A stretch of 33,226 nt of DNA from Tepidanaerobacter sp. GT38 (GTDB taxonomy: Bacteria; Bacillota; Thermosediminibacteria; Thermosediminibacterales; Tepidanaerobacteraceae): the NCBI RefSeq assembly GCF_021991635.1, contig NZ_JAFFJA010000038.1:1-33226 (forward strand), in the 5' to 3' direction. Both the position numbers and the translations under genes were made by a program. Position 1 is the stretch's first letter; each line of letters starts with the position of its first letter. This document shows, one piece after another, positions 31,784-33,226 of this stretch. Below the pieces are notes generated by a model. That model saw only the letters and a list, made by a program, of their open reading frames with translations, searched no databases and was not told the origin of the DNA.

Positions 31784-32851
31784 ATGGCAGAGTATGTGTT
31801 TAGGAATGTGACCCAGGTAGGCGAAAAGGAATACCAGACAATAATTGATGGACAGGAATTGGCAGAGATGTGGAGGGATGGGATAATAACATATAACCCA
31901 GAAATCCAGAGAGGAACAAAGGTAAAAAGGGGAAAGGACAATAGTGAAGTTGAGGTTGCTGTGTACAATAAAGCCAATGTGAAAAAAATCTATACTTCTA
32001 TGCTTTCAGGCCAATATTTTACGGATATGATTACATTAAATGTTCTTGAAGATGGCAATGAAAAAGTCGAACTTGATGATGAGGGTAATCTTGCTGTAGA
32101 TGGCGAAATAAACATTGCAGATGGGCAGCACAGAATTAGGGCTTTAAGCATGATTCTTGAAGGAAACGAAAAAGGGGATACATTCTTCGATTTAACCGAA
32201 CTAAAATTCCCTGTAAAAGTTACCCACTATAATGTCCAGACCGCACAGCAGCAATTCCACCAGTTCTCTCTAGGGCTGAAAATCAGTTCAAGCCGTGCGG
32301 AATATTTTAATCAAACGGGCCTTGCAAACATTATTGTGAGAGAATTGATGAAAAACAGTGACCTGGCTGGCAGGGTAGAAGTGGTAAGAAATTCAATACC
32401 TAAAAAGGACGAAAGGCATATTGTTACTTTTGCTACCCTTGTAAACGCTATAGAGATAGTTTACAAGGATTTAGAAACAAGGGTTCAGGCGATGGAATTA
32501 TCTAAATACCTTGCAGAATTTTTCAATGAATTGATAAATTTTATACCTGAACTTCATAACTACGAAAAAAGAGCGCAAAGTAAAGAAACATCGTTAATAG
32601 GGGAAAACTTCATGTTCTACGGATACGTGGCCATAAGCAAGGTATTACGGGATAAGGAGAATTGGAAGGAGTATCTGCCTCTTATAAATGAACTTGACCT
32701 GTTAAAATCCTCTAAAGTATGGTACGGTGAAGTGATAAAGGGTGGAAAGGAAAGAGGATATGCTATTATTAATACCAGTGAAAGCAGGCAGAAATTTATA
32801 AACAAGATAGTAAGAATGTTTAAAAAACTATTAAACGAAAAGACTGAATAA
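31784..32851 (+). CDS. DGQHR-domain protein, DndB-like
   Basis: The 355-residue protein carries the motif NIADGQHRIRAL (DGQHR at 113-117), the hallmark of the DGQHR/DndB family. Around it are YNPEIQRGTKVKRG and the later HQFSLGLKISSSRAEYFN and GENFMFYGYVAISKVL patterns. DndB regulates or limits DNA phosphorothioation in dnd clusters; related proteins occur alone in phages and plasmids. No dndA, C, D or E gene is in the window, so it is an orphan here or its partners lie beyond the end. The ATG at 31784 follows GGGAGG. The 258 bases before it contain no convincing gene. Confidence 0.75.
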   Translation: MAEYVFRNVTQVGEKEYQTIIDGQELAEMWRDGIITYNPEIQRGTKVKRGKDNSEVEVAVYNKANVKKIYTSMLSGQYFTDMITLNVLEDGNEKVELDDEGNLAVDGEINIADGQHRIRALSMILEGNEKGDTFFDLTELKFPVKVTHYNVQTAQQQFHQFSLGLKISSSRAEYFNQTGLANIIVRELMKNSDLAGRVEVVRNSIPKKDERHIVTFATLVNAIEIVYKDLETRVQAMELSKYLAEFFNELINFIPELHNYEKRAQSKETSLIGENFMFYGYVAISKVLRDKENWKEYLPLINELDLLKSSKVWYGEVIKGGKERGYAIINTSESRQKFINKIVRMFKKLLNEKTE

Positions 32852-32867
32852 TATACATTTTTTAACC

Positions 32868-32911
32868 AGGCTGATGGGTAGTTGGAGTATACTTACCTGT
32901 TAGCCTTTTTG
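32868..32911 (+). terminator. Terminator of the DndB-like gene
   Basis: AGGCT and AGCCT close an imperfect stem (with GGGTA/TACCT inside), followed by five T. Confidence 0.65.
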
Positions 32912-32934
32912 ATTGGTAATGGAAAGGGCTGTGG

Positions 32935-33151
32935 AATTAATGATAAAGTTGTTATTTAGTACATAATTATATTTTTGTCGTATAAAAAATTCACCAAACC
33001 CCTTAATCCATGAGACTTTGACTTAACTATACTAATATACATATATTTATTAGGAAAAGGAATTGAGATTAGGGGTAAGGGGCAGGAGATTAAGATAAAC
33101 TTTAGACCCAAAATATATTTGAAATGAATAATTGATTGTATATAGAATGCT
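32935..33151. other. Gene-free end region with a purine tract
   Basis: No gene is visible. A TACATATAT run is followed by a purine-rich tract (about 33050-33095, with AGGAAAAGG and GGGGTAAGGGG), similar in layout to the tract at 25703-25770. Confidence 0.5.
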
Positions 33152-33226
33152 TCAGTCGAGTAATGGCTTTATCATCGATGCCTCTTTTATTGGACTGTCT
33201 ACTAATTGATATGCTCCCTTTGGAGT
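33152..33226 (-). CDS. C-terminal end of an unknown gene (partial)
   Basis: On the minus strand 24 codons are open to the window end and close with TGA. They read TPKGAYQLVDSPIKEASMI then KPLLD, which looks like natural protein. The gene would begin beyond the window. The fragment is too short for any family call. Confidence 0.4.
   Translation of the reverse strand, partial: TPKGAYQLVDSPIKEASMIKPLLD

Overview
The window looks like the chromosome of a low-GC, spore-forming, anaerobic Firmicute. A Thermoanaerobacterales or Tepidanaerobacter-like clostridium is my guess, made from gene content and not tested. Supporting signs are strong AGGAGG-type ribosome sites, frequent GTG and TTG starts, the long Bacillus-type SRP RNA, the dnaX-ybaB-recR order, a clostridial acyl-ACP thioesterase, and Spo0E-like and SpoVS-like domains.

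Bases 1-22372 are ordinary, tightly packed chromosome. They hold: a drug-efflux type ABC-2 cassette (two ATPases, a permease, a TolC-like protein and a TetR regulator; 1-4081); a glycine betaine/proline OpuA-type importer on the minus strand (4129-7240) with a clear promoter and a palindrome near its start; a scar of a decayed IS1182-type transposase next to the tail of an NhaC antiporter (7353-7920); a thioesterase diverging from an exported stalk-domain protein; a PilX-like protein; a polar amino-acid ABC importer operon with an embedded ornithine-cyclodeaminase-family enzyme (10670-14638); a DUF503 protein; a polysaccharide deacetylase fused to a PlsY-like membrane domain; a GNAT acetyltransferase; and a ferritin-like/VIT1 membrane protein. 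A cluster of four serine and two arginine tRNAs surrounds tadA. SRP RNA and dnaX-ybaB-recR follow.

Right after recR the character changes. From about 22373 to the end the DNA is more AT-rich and loosely packed, with long gene-free stretches, purine-rich GGATAAGG tracts and broken genes (a RES-domain gene in three frames and an unidentified one). The intact genes are accessory: an actin-like ParM and a small ParR-like protein with an upstream set of TTTACTAA repeats, a four-helix-bundle S23/Avd-like protein, a protein with a possible BRCT-like C-terminus, two small unknown genes, a SpoVS-like protein, an XRE repressor diverging from a GGDEF protein, and a DndB-like DGQHR protein. This resembles an integrated, partly decayed plasmid or plasmid-like island. 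No replication, integrase or conjugation gene is visible inside the window.

The most striking observation is the GGDEF protein at 30614-31525. It keeps the GGDEF active site and the RxxD inhibitory site, has a CxxCxxC cluster before the catalytic domain, and ends in a Spo0E-like aspartyl-phosphatase segment. Three near-identical 15-bp palindromes (GTTC-N7-GAAC) lie around it and the neighbouring XRE gene. Together with the nearby SpoVS-like gene, this suggests, as inference, a mobile module that links c-di-GMP signalling to the host's Spo0A sporulation phosphorelay.
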